A stretch of DNA of 38,177 nucleotides from contig VGNO01000005.1 of the NCBI GenBank assembly GCA_016865985.1, positions 1 to 38,177 on the forward strand, in the 5' to 3' direction. The stretch comes from Chloroflexota bacterium (GTDB taxonomy: Bacteria; Chloroflexota; Anaerolineae; Anaerolineales; Villigracilaceae). Each line of letters begins with the position of its first letter. Positions within the stretch are counted from its first letter, which is position 1. Positions 1 to 7,805 of the stretch are shown here, one piece after another. The translations under genes were made by a program, and so were the position numbers. A model generated the notes under the pieces. The model was not told where the DNA came from, made no database searches, and worked only from the letters and a program-made list of their open reading frames with translations.

Positions 1-1251
1 CTTGTGCCCAATATGATACTCGAACTCTTCCCGGAAGCGCCGGATGGCAGAACGCGCCGGGTTGACCAGCGCCGCGCCCATCGGGCAGAAGGTGATGCCG
101 TCGATGCCGGCTGCCGTGTCCAGGATGGTCTCGATGTCGTGCTGGCCGCCCTTGCCGCGTTCGATCCGCTCGAGCAGTTCGTACAGGCGCAGCGAACCGA
201 TCCGGCAGGGGGTGCACTGGCCGCAGGATTCATGGGCGAAGAATTTCGCCAGCCGCCGGGCGGCCTCCACCATGCAGGTGGTCTCGTCCATGACGATGAT
301 GGCGCCGGTCCCCAGTTCCGAGCCGGCAGCCTTGAGGGTCTCGAAGGCCAGTGGGACATCGATCTTGTCCGCCGTAAGGATGGGCGTGGAGGCGCCGCCT
401 GGGATGACCGCCTTCAACCGCCGCCCGTCCCGGATGCCGCCGGCGTGTTCGTAGATGACCTCGCTCAGTGAGACGCCGAGCGGCAGTTCGTAGTTGCCGG
501 GGCGGTTGACGTGCCCGCTGACCGAGAAGATCTTCGGGCCTTTGCTTTCGGCGGTGCCGATCGAGGCGAACCAGTCCGCCCCGCGGCTGATGATGTTGGG
601 GATGCAGGCCAGGGTCTCGATGTTATGCACCAGGGTCGGCAGGCCGAACAGGCCGGTCTGGGTCGGGTAGGGCGGTTTCAGGCGCGGGTAGCCCGGCTTG
701 CCCTCCAGCGATTCGATCATGGCCGTCTCTTCGCCGCAGATGTAAGCCCCCGCCCCGCGGTGGACGGAGATGTCGAGGTCCAGCCCGGAGCCGAGGATAT
801 CCTGGCCGAGGAAGCCGTGCTCGTAGGCGTCGGCGATGGCTTTGATCCAGCGTTTGACGCCCAGGAAGAACTCGCCCCGGATGTAGACGTAGGCCCGGCT
901 GGCGCCGACGGCGTAGGCGGCGATGAGCACGCCTTCGATGATCTGGTGCGGGTCGCGTTCCACGATCTCGCGGTCCTTGAAGGCGCCGGGCTCGCCTTCG
1001 TCCGTGTTGACTGCCACGATCTTGGGCAGGCTGCGTCCGGGGGGCATGAATCCCCACTTGACGCCCGCCGGAAAGCCGGCCCCGCCTCGCCCGCGCAGGC
1101 CGGAGCGCTTGACGATCTCGATCACCTCCTGCGGCGGGAGGGCGAATGCCTGGCGCACGGCCTGGTAACCGCCATGCTCCAGGTAGGTGGCGATCTTCTC
1201 CGAACCGGGGCGGTGGATGTTGCGGGTCAGGACGGGTTCGAAAGCGGTCAC
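1..1251 (-). CDS. nuoF: NADH dehydrogenase subunit NuoF (3' end beyond window)
   Basis: This is the FMN- and NADH-binding subunit that passes electrons from NADH to a 4Fe-4S cluster, as in complex I or soluble NuoEF modules. 417 codons are open without a stop up to the window edge, so perhaps only the last few residues are missing. Residues 51-60 read GLRGRGGAGF (FMN site), CGEETAMIESLEG lies at 172-184 (NADH site), and C343, C346, C349 and C389 fit the N3 4Fe-4S cluster. It starts with GTG, and that codon overlaps the TGA of the upstream nuoE-like gene (GTGA), so the two are translationally coupled. Unlike the NuoF-like protein at 4993-6927 it has no N-terminal thioredoxin-like domain, and any C-terminal extension lies outside the window. 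It resembles complex I NuoF more than HydB. Whether nuoG follows cannot be seen. Confidence 0.93.
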   Translation of the reverse strand, partial: MTAFEPVLTRNIHRPGSEKIATYLEHGGYQAVRQAFALPPQEVIEIVKRSGLRGRGGAGFPAGVKWGFMPPGRSLPKIVAVNTDEGEPGAFKDREIVERDPHQIIEGVLIAAYAVGASRAYVYIRGEFFLGVKRWIKAIADAYEHGFLGQDILGSGLDLDISVHRGAGAYICGEETAMIESLEGKPGYPRLKPPYPTQTGLFGLPTLVHNIETLACIPNIISRGADWFASIGTAESKGPKIFSVSGHVNRPGNYELPLGVSLSEVIYEHAGGIRDGRRLKAVIPGGASTPILTADKIDVPLAFETLKAAGSELGTGAIIVMDETTCMVEAARRLAKFFAHESCGQCTPCRIGSLRLYELLERIERGKGGQHDIETILDTAAGIDGITFCPMGAALVNPARSAIRRFREEFEYHIGHK

Positions 1252-1694
1252 TCGCTGCCGAGCCTTTCGAGCAGGGCGTCGATGCTCTCCAGGGTCATGC
1301 GCTCATAGAGTTCGTCATTGATGCGCAAGGCGGGCGCGGTCCCACAGGAGGCGATGCACTGCACCACTTCGAGCGTGAAGCGGCCGTCGGGGGTTGTCCC
1401 GCCGGGTTTGATCTTCAACTTGCGGGAGACATGGTCGATGATCGTCTCGGCCCCGTCCACCAGGTAGCAGGAGAGCCCTTCGCAGACCTGGATGCGATAT
1501 TTCCCCTGCGGTTCCAGTTTGAACATGGTATAGAAACTTGCGGTGGCGCGCACCTGTCCGGGGGACAGGCCCAGCCGGCCGGCCACGCGTTGGATGGCCT
1601 GTGGGCTGAGCCAGCCATATTGCTCCTGGGCAATGTAGAGTGCGGCCAATAAGCGGCTGCGATTTTGGGTTGCGGCTTGCGGATTGGTTGCCAT
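1248..1694 (-). CDS. nuoE: NuoE-like 2Fe-2S subunit (second copy)
   Basis: This 148-residue thioredoxin-like protein carries a 2Fe-2S cluster and partners NuoF in NADH oxidation. The four ligands are C71, C76, C113 and C117 (C-x4-C and C-x3-C), with the typical FYTMF segment before them. The ATG at 1694 gives the family's usual length. A longer upstream reading overlaps the ferritin-like gene and shows no homology, so I reject it. The gene lies 22 bases after that ferritin-like gene and overlaps nuoF by GTGA. It is a diverged paralog of the NuoE-like protein at 6938-7405. It probably serves the adjacent NuoF rather than the formate dehydrogenase, but that is inferred from position only. Confidence 0.92.
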   Translation of the reverse strand: MATNPQAATQNRSRLLAALYIAQEQYGWLSPQAIQRVAGRLGLSPGQVRATASFYTMFKLEPQGKYRIQVCEGLSCYLVDGAETIIDHVSRKLKIKPGGTTPDGRFTLEVVQCIASCGTAPALRINDELYERMTLESIDALLERLGSE

Positions 1695-1716
1695 GGATAA
1701 TCCCGGGTTACGCCCG

Positions 1717-2208
1717 TCAACCACCCCATGGCATCTGGGCGTATTCTTCGAACGCCTTGTCGTGGAGCTGCCTGAAGAATCGTTCGTGGCTGCGTTCCCA
1801 GGAGGCAAGCATCTCCAGCGCCGGTTTCGCGCGATCGTCTGATTTTTGGGCGGCCATCTCATAGAATTCGGCGAAATCGCGTTCGATGAGGTATGCCATG
1901 CGCAACACGGGCAGGTCGGGCGCCATCGCCTCCAGGGTGGTTTGCCCGATCATTTCCGATTCGGCGCGTTGGGTGAAAAAACCGGCTTGTTGCATTGCCT
2001 CACCCAGGGCGGTATTGGGTGGTCCGCCGCCATCCAAGGTTGCTATCTGGGCCTGGATAAACTCGATGTGTTTTTGTTCTTCGGCCGCCAGTTGCTTGAA
2101 GGCATTGACGGCCGCTGCATGGCTCAGGCGTTCGGCGTTCTGTTCAAAGAAGCGTTTGCCTTCGAATTCGCGCTGTAGAGCATATTCATAGATCCTGCGT
2201 ATGTCCAT
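1717..2208 (-). CDS. Ferritin-like (rubrerythrin-type) diiron protein
   Basis: This 163-residue, almost wholly helical protein has the spacing of a four-helix ferritin-like domain. Two E-x-x-H motifs are visible, E44-x2-H47 and E138-x2-H141, plus glutamates on the first helix (E14, E16) and third helix (E109, E114) that could complete a diiron site. It lacks the C-terminal rubredoxin domain of classical rubrerythrins, so it would need another electron donor. The ATG at 2208 is chosen because GGAGAGG stands just upstream; an ATG at 2220 lies inside that ribosome binding site. It sits between fdhA and the second nuoE in the same operon. A role in peroxide or oxygen protection of the oxygen-sensitive iron-sulfur and selenium enzymes is likely but inferred. 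Confidence 0.8.
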   Translation of the reverse strand: MDIRRIYEYALQREFEGKRFFEQNAERLSHAAAVNAFKQLAAEEQKHIEFIQAQIATLDGGGPPNTALGEAMQQAGFFTQRAESEMIGQTTLEAMAPDLPVLRMAYLIERDFAEFYEMAAQKSDDRAKPALEMLASWERSHERFFRQLHDKAFEEYAQMPWGG

Positions 2209-2289
2209 TTTCCTCTCCATGGACCCGGGAACCATCGACTTCCGACACAGGCGCTTCCCTTTTACGGGTTGCGAAACGAAGAATTCAGC

Positions 2290-4989
2290 CTATCCTTCGA
2301 CCGCCTTTTCGATTTTCACGGCGCAGGCCTTGTATTCTGCTGTTTTGGTTTCCGGGTCGAATACGTTGTTGGTGAGCCAGTTTGCATTTCCTTCACGGAA
2401 GTGGAAGGTCATCCAGACCAGTCCCGGCGGGACCTCCTCGGTCACCCTGGCCTTGACCTTGACCGATCCGCGCCGTGAACTGATGACCACATATTCGGCA
2501 TCAGCAACGCCAAGCCTGGCGGCGTCAGCCGGTGAAATATCGGCAAGTTCCTCCGAAAGCAGCGCGTTGAGACCGGCCCTGCCCGTCTGGGTCCGGGTGT
2601 GATAGTGGTACAGGCGTCGCCCAGTGCTCAGGACGAATGGATATTCCTCATCCTCGACTTCTGCCGGCGGTGTCCAGTCGATGGCCTTGAACAACCCCTG
2701 GCCGCGGGCGAACTTGCCCCCCTTGTGCAGGAACCTGGTCCCGGGGTGGTCGAGGCTGGGGCAGGGCCATTGCAGGCCATCCTGTTCCAAGCGTGCGTAT
2801 TTTATCCCGGCCAGCGCCGGGGCAAGCGCTGATATCTCGTTGTCCCAGATTTCCCGGGCGCTGCTCGACGGCCATTCGTGGCCCATGTGCCTGGCCAGTT
2901 CCTTGAACACCCACCAGCCTGGTTTCGCCAGCCCCGGGGCTTCCTTGATCTGTCGCACGCGGTTCACCCGGCGCTCGCTGTTGGTGAAGGTCCCCTCGCC
3001 TTCGGACCAGGCGGTGGAAGGAAGGATGACGTGCGCGAAACGGGTGGTTTCGTTTGGAAAGATATCGCAGCACACGAGGAATTCGGCTGAAGCAAGCTGG
3101 CGCTCCACGTGGGTGATGTTCGGTTCCGAGTTCGCCAGGTTCTCGCCCAGGATGAAGAAGCCCCGGATTTTTTTGGAGGGAAGGCCTTCCATCATATCCG
3201 GCATCATGAGCCCGAACTTTTCAGGGAGGTTTTTTGCTCCCCATGCCTGGGAAAACTTGGCGTTGCTTTCCGGGTTGGTCACGCTCTGATAACCGACGTA
3301 TATCCCGGGCAGCGCCCCCATGTCGCATGCGCCCTGGACGTTATTCTGCCCGCGCAGCGGATTGACCCCGCCGCCTTCCATGCCGACGTTACCGAGCAGC
3401 ATCTGGAGGTTGGCGATCGACATGACGTTGTTTTTACCGCAGGTATGTTCTGTAATGCCAAGGGTATAACAAAGCATCCCGGGCTTGACCTCCGCCATGG
3501 TGCGGGCGATCTCCTTGATGGTCTCCACCGAAACCCCGGATATCTGGGCGGCCCGTTCCGGGGGATACTCCATTACTTTCGATTTCAAGTCGTCGAAGTC
3601 GGCGCAGTTCGCCTCCACGTAAGCCTTATCGTAAAGGTCTTCCGTGAGCAGGACATGCATGATCCCATTGAGGAGCGCCACGTCCGAGCCGACCTTGATC
3701 TGGGCAAAGATGTCGGCTTTCCGGGCGAGGGCGTGTTTCCGGGGGTCGACAACGATGAGCCTTGCGCCCTTCTTCAGGGCGCGCTTGACGAAATAGGCCG
3801 CCACAGGATGGGCCTCGGTCATGTTGGTGCCGACCAGGATGAAAAGTTTGGCGTTTTCGAATTCGCTGAACGAGTTTGTCATCGCGCCCGAACCAAATGA
3901 TGTTGCCAGACCGGCAACGGTGGGGGCGTGTCAGGTACGGGCGCAATTGTCTATGTTGTTTGTGCCCAGCGCCTCCCTGAACAGTCTCTGCATATAGTAC
4001 GAATCCTCGTTGATGCTGCGCGAGCAACTCACCCCGGCCAGGGCGTCCGGCCCGGATTCCTGGATGATCTGCTTGAATTTGGTCGCGATCAAACCCAGGG
4101 CTTCATCCCAACCGGCTTCCCGGAAACCGTCCCCATCCCGGATGAGGGGAGTCGTAAGGCGGTCCTTCGAATAGATAAAATCATAGCCGAAGCGGCCTTT
4201 CACACACAGGAAACCCCGGTTCGGCTCGGCGCCATCGACGCCCTTGACCCGGACGATCTGGTCGCCCTTGACGTGCAGTTCGAGTTGGCAGCCTACCCCG
4301 CAGTAGGGACAGGTGGTCCTTACTTTTCTTACTTCCCAGATCCGGCCTTTGCCAAGGGCCTTTTTCTCGGTGAGCGCGCCGGTCGGACAGACGGACACAC
4401 AACTGCCGCAGAACTCGCATGGGCTGTCCTGCATGACGCTGTCGGCGCCGAAACCGATGTAGGCATTGAAGCCGCGGTAGAAGACGCTGATGGCCTCCAC
4501 ATCGTTGATGTACTGGCAGGCGCGCACGCAGCGGCGGCACAGGATGCACTTGTTGCGATCCACCTGGATGAAAGGGTTGGGGTCGGTGATGGGGTAGCGG
4601 TGCTGGGCGCCCTTGAAGCGGTCGCCTTTGACGCCGTACTCATAGGCCAGGTCCTGCAGCATGCAGTCGCCGGTTGCGTCGCAGGTCATACAGTCGAGGG
4701 GGTGGTCGGAGATGAGCAGTTCAAGCGTGAACTTGCGGGCGGCCACCACCCGCTCCGAGCGGGTATGTATCACAAGCCCTTCGGCGGCTGGGTAGGTGCA
4801 GGCCGGGTGCAGGGAGCGCTGTTTTTCGATCTCCACCAGGCAGATGCGGCAGGCGCCCTCGGGCGGCAGGGCCGGGTGTTCGCACAATACCGGGATGGAG
4901 ATGCCGGCCTGGCGCGCCGCCTGCAGGATGGTCTGGCCGTATTCGGCCTGGACTTGTTTTCCGTCGATGGTCATGTTGACGATGGTCAT
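2290..4989 (-). CDS. fdhA: Selenocysteine formate dehydrogenase, alpha subunit
   Basis: This molybdenum or tungsten bis-MGD enzyme interconverts formate and CO2. It is one 899-residue protein read through an in-frame UGA at codon 353 (3933-3931). The sequence runs NIDNCART-U-HAPTVAGL, matching the Sec-His active site of the family. Domains in order: a 2Fe-2S ferredoxin (C36, C47, C50, C64); a NuoG-like His-Cys cluster (H96, C100, C103, C109); two 4Fe-4S sites (C148, C151, C154, C158 and C191, C194, C197, C201); then the molybdopterin domain with its own 4Fe-4S (C227, C230, C234, C262) and U353-H354. This N-terminal wiring is that of NAD(P)-linked or electron-bifurcating soluble enzymes, and the NuoE/NuoF-like genes directly upstream fit. 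The ATG lies 3 bases after the upstream stop. Function requires SelA, SelB and tRNA-Sec elsewhere in the genome. Confidence 0.95.
3902..3930 (-). promoter_or_regulatory. Bacterial SECIS element of fdhA
   Basis: Immediately after the UGA (3933-3931) the transcript can form a hairpin with stem GUUGCC (3918-3913), loop GGUCU (3912-3908) and stem GGCAAC (3907-3902). The loop starts 18 bases after the UGA. As I recall the E. coli fdhF SECIS, both this distance and the GGUCU loop are the same there; SelB recognises that apical loop. The hairpin lies inside the coding region, as bacterial SECIS elements do, so it also encodes PTVAGLA of the active-site segment. Confidence 0.9.
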
Positions 4990-4992
4990 GGC

Positions 4993-6927
4993 TCATTCCC
5001 TTTCCGACACCACGGCTGCTTCGGTCCCGGCCGGGTGGGTTTCGGTCTTATGCACCGGATGGATGGCGCCCAGGTTGCAGACGTCGTAACAAGCGCCGCA
5101 CTGGATGCACTTCAACTGGTCGATGATATGCGGCTGTTTCTTCTCGCCGTGGATGGCATCCTCCGGGCAGGCTTTCAGGCAAAGTCCGCAGCCCGGGCAT
5201 TCGACGGCATTGATCTCGAGCGAGAACAACCCCTGGCAGACGCCAGACGGGCAGAACTGCTCCCGGATGTGGGCTTCGTATTCCTGGCGGAAGAAGCGCA
5301 GCGAGGCCATCACCGGGCCGGGCGTCAACTGCCCCAGGGCGCAGATGGAGGCTTCTTTCATGTTCTGCGAGATGTACTCGATCTCGGCCAGGTCTTCCAT
5401 CCTCCCCTGGCCGGCGGCGATGCGGGTCAGCGCTTCCAGCAGGCGCTGCCCGCCGATGCGGCAGGGGACGCACTTGCCGCACGATTCGGCCGAGGCGAAG
5501 GTCAGGAAATAACGGGCGAACTCGACCATGCAGGTGTCCTGGTCGACCACGATCATGCCGCCCGAACCCATTGTGGCCCCGGCCTCGGTCAGCGAGTCGA
5601 AGTCCACCGGCGTATCCAGGGCGCTTTCCGGCAGGCAACCGCCGAGCGGACCGCCGGTCTGGACTGCCTTGAACTGTTTCTTCTTCGGGATGCCCCCGCC
5701 GACATCGTAGATGATCTCGCGCAGGGTGATGCCCATCGGCACTTCGATCAGGCCGGTATTCTTGATGTTGCCAGTCAGGGCGAAGACCGCCGTGCCGGTG
5801 GATTTCTCGGTGCCGATGCCGCTGAACCAATCCGCCCCGTGCAGGACGATCTGGGGCGTCATGCCGTAACTCTTGACGTTGTTGACATTGGAGGGACAGT
5901 TCCACAGGCCGGAGACGGCCGGGAACGGCGGGCGGGGGCGCGGCTCGCCGCGCCTGCCCTCGATCGAGGCGATCAGCGCCGTCTCCTCGCCGCAGACGAA
6001 GGCGCCGGCGCCTTCCTTGACGTGCAATTCGAAGGAAAAGCCGGAGCCGAGGATGTCCGCCCCCAGCAGCCCCAGCCCGTGCGCCTGGGCGATGGCTTTC
6101 TCCAGGCGGGTGATGGCCAGCGGGTACTCGGCGCGACAGTAAATATATCCCTCCTGCGCGCCGATGGCGTAGGCGGCGATCGCCATGCCTTCCAGCAGGC
6201 AATGCGGGTCGCCCTCCAGCACCGAACGGTCCATGAAGGCCCCGGGGTCGCCCTCGTCGGCGTTGCAGATGACATATTTCGGGTTGCCGCGCGCCCTGCG
6301 GCAGAACTCCCACTTGACGCCGGTCAGGAAGCCGGCCCCGCCCCGGCCGCGCAGCCCGGAATCCTTCATTTCCTCGATCACTTCGTCCGGCTGCATGGAG
6401 AGCGCCTTGGCCAGTCCCAGGTAACCATCGGCGGCGATGTATTCCTCGATCGCCTCCGGGTCGATCATGCCGCAGTTGCGCATGGCGATGCGCACCTGCT
6501 TTTCGTAGAAAGGGAGTTGCTGGTAGGTGGGGATGCCCGATTCGGGCGGGAGGCCGTCTTCGCTCATCTGCGCCAGGGTGGATTTCGCGATGACCTGGCC
6601 GTTGACCAGGTGTTCCGCGACGATCTGCCCGGCCATTCCCGGTTTGACGTTGGCGTAGGTGACCCGCGGCCGCCCAGGCAGGAGGATGTCGACCAGCGGC
6701 TCGCGTACGCACATGCCGATGCAGCCGACCCCGGCGACGGTCGCCTGGACCTGTCGGGCGGAGAGTTCGGCGCGCAGGGCGTCGGCCACTTCGGAAGCCC
6801 CGGCGGCGATGCCGCAGGTGCCCATACCGACCAGGATGCGCGCCTCCCGGCTGCGCCGCCCGGCAAGTTCCGCCTGGACCCGGCTGCGGAATTGCTGGAG
6901 ATCTACGGGATTTCTGAAGATGCTCAT
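4993..6927 (-). CDS. NuoF/HydB-like diaphorase subunit with extra Fe-S domains
   Basis: This 644-residue FMN-containing diaphorase links NAD(P)H to its partner enzyme. It has an N-terminal thioredoxin-like 2Fe-2S domain (C38, C69, C73), the FMN site GLRGRGGAGF at 191-200, an NADH site containing CGEETAL, and the NuoF 4Fe-4S motif SCGKCVPC. At the C terminus are two ferredoxin-type 4Fe-4S motifs (CPGCGLCLKAC and CIQCGACYDVC). This three-part layout is that of HydB of bifurcating hydrogenases and of partner subunits of NAD(P)-dependent formate dehydrogenases. I place the start at the ATG at 6927, 10 bases after the preceding stop. An in-frame ATG at 6963 would overlap the nuoE-like gene. fdhA follows after 3 bases. 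Most likely this is the electron-transfer subunit of the formate dehydrogenase complex. Confidence 0.92.
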   Translation of the reverse strand: MSIFRNPVDLQQFRSRVQAELAGRRSREARILVGMGTCGIAAGASEVADALRAELSARQVQATVAGVGCIGMCVREPLVDILLPGRPRVTYANVKPGMAGQIVAEHLVNGQVIAKSTLAQMSEDGLPPESGIPTYQQLPFYEKQVRIAMRNCGMIDPEAIEEYIAADGYLGLAKALSMQPDEVIEEMKDSGLRGRGGAGFLTGVKWEFCRRARGNPKYVICNADEGDPGAFMDRSVLEGDPHCLLEGMAIAAYAIGAQEGYIYCRAEYPLAITRLEKAIAQAHGLGLLGADILGSGFSFELHVKEGAGAFVCGEETALIASIEGRRGEPRPRPPFPAVSGLWNCPSNVNNVKSYGMTPQIVLHGADWFSGIGTEKSTGTAVFALTGNIKNTGLIEVPMGITLREIIYDVGGGIPKKKQFKAVQTGGPLGGCLPESALDTPVDFDSLTEAGATMGSGGMIVVDQDTCMVEFARYFLTFASAESCGKCVPCRIGGQRLLEALTRIAAGQGRMEDLAEIEYISQNMKEASICALGQLTPGPVMASLRFFRQEYEAHIREQFCPSGVCQGLFSLEINAVECPGCGLCLKACPEDAIHGEKKQPHIIDQLKCIQCGACYDVCNLGAIHPVHKTETHPAGTEAAVVSERE

Positions 6928-6937
6928 GGCGGTCTCG

Positions 6938-7405
6938 CTACTCCAGTTTCTGAAGTTGTTCAATCAGGGCGGCGGATTCGGTCTGGCCGTAGACCTTGTC
7001 GTCCACGACGGCGATCGGCGCCAGTCCGCATGAACCGAGGCAGTAGACGATCTCCATCGAGTACTTGAAATCCGGGTCGCTGCCGCCGGGTTTGACGTTC
7101 AGGGCTTCCTCGATCCCTTCCACGATCTTGGCCGCCCCGCGCACGTGGCAGGCGGTGCCGTCGCAGACTTTGACCAGGTGCCGGCCGCGGCGGGTGAGGC
7201 GGAACTGGGCGTAGAAGGTCGCCACGCCGTACAGGCGGCTGGCGGAGATGCCGGTTCCCTTCGAGATGGCCAGCAGCGCTTCCCTGGGCAGGTAGCCGAA
7301 GGCTTCCTGGGCGCGCTGGAGGATCGGGATGACGGCCCCCTTCTGGTCTTTGAAGTCCTCCAGGATGCGGTCGAGCGGCGCGAGGTCCATTGCAGGTACT
7401 GCCAT
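6938..7405 (-). CDS. NuoE/HydC-like 2Fe-2S subunit (first copy)
   Basis: This 155-residue thioredoxin-fold 2Fe-2S protein is the small partner of the HydB-like subunit that follows. Ligands are C81, C86, C122 and C126, in the motifs VCDGTAC and YCLGSCG. The start at 7405 follows a strong AAGGAGG ribosome binding site. A longer reading to 7555 would run through the promoter and is rejected. It is the first gene of the redox operon and lies about 30 bases downstream of a good sigma-70-type promoter. Together with the next two genes it forms the HydC-HydB-FdhA set expected of a soluble NAD(P)- and possibly ferredoxin-linked formate dehydrogenase. Confidence 0.93.
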   Translation of the reverse strand: MAVPAMDLAPLDRILEDFKDQKGAVIPILQRAQEAFGYLPREALLAISKGTGISASRLYGVATFYAQFRLTRRGRHLVKVCDGTACHVRGAAKIVEGIEEALNVKPGGSDPDFKYSMEIVYCLGSCGLAPIAVVDDKVYGQTESAALIEQLQKLE

Positions 7406-7439
7406 AACGGGTCTTCCTCCTTTGGCGGGAGATACAAAA

Positions 7440-7468
7440 AGTGTATCCGCATCGGGGAGGAACGTCAA
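7440..7468 (-). promoter_or_regulatory. Sigma-70-type promoter of the formate dehydrogenase operon
   Basis: On the minus strand the -35 box TTGACG (7468-7463) and -10 box TACACT (7445-7440) are separated by exactly 17 bases. Transcription should begin near 7433, leaving a short leader of about 28 bases that contains the AAGGAGG ribosome binding site of the NuoE-like gene. This is among the best promoter matches in the window. Confidence 0.7.
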
Positions 7469-7805
7469 ATAATGAATGTCACCCCCCTTGCACGCCGAAT
7501 TTACCTGTTTGCCGGGCGCGTTGCAGGATCCCATGCGTGCGCGAGCGGCTCCCACGCCTGCCGGTGGCTGGTGGGATCCGCTGGTGCATTATGAAGGACG
7601 GGCCCTGCCAATTGATCCAGGGACCTCCGGCGATAGTATTTGCAGGGCGGGTTGGTTATCCGCCGAAGGTCGAATTGATGACTGCGCCGGAAGCAATGGG
7701 ATCGTGCAGGATAATATGCAGACAGGCTCCCATGCCCGTTCATCTACGGGATGGGATACGGGATGGGAGCCGGGTCGTGATGGACCGGAGTCTTCCGGAT
7801 ACAGT
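7469..7805. other. Gene-free spacer rich in inverted repeats
   Basis: There is no credible gene between the end of the HD-GYP gene and the promoter of the redox operon. Two perfect inverted repeats are present: GGATCCCA/TGGGATCC at 7526-7533 and 7572-7579, and GGCTCCCAT/ATGGGAGCC at 7725-7733 and 7763-7771. The second encloses a nested CCCGT/ACGGG hairpin and a short ACGGGATGGGAT direct repeat. GGCTCCCA recurs near 7547. The arms are related to each other in sequence. The region could be an operator array or a structured RNA, but I recognise no known family. Confidence 0.5.
7785..7798 (-). terminator. Weak hairpin after the HD-GYP gene
   Basis: CCGGA-AGTC-TCCGG (on the plus strand) lies 8 bases beyond the HD-GYP stop codon. 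The stem is only 5 bp and no T-run follows, so a terminator role is uncertain. Confidence 0.25.

Noticed and set aside
3931-3933. Reading the TGA after NCART as a true stop, frameshift or pseudogene lesion
   Set aside because: The frame continues in phase, the next residues are the conserved HAPTVAGL, and a SECIS hairpin is present at the right distance. Selenocysteine is the simpler reading.
3928-7068. A very long open frame on the plus strand (over 1,000 codons) opposite the redox operon
   Set aside because: It is the antisense shadow of GC-rich codons of fdhA and the NuoE/NuoF-like genes. It shows no domains, and the minus-strand proteins have clear motifs.
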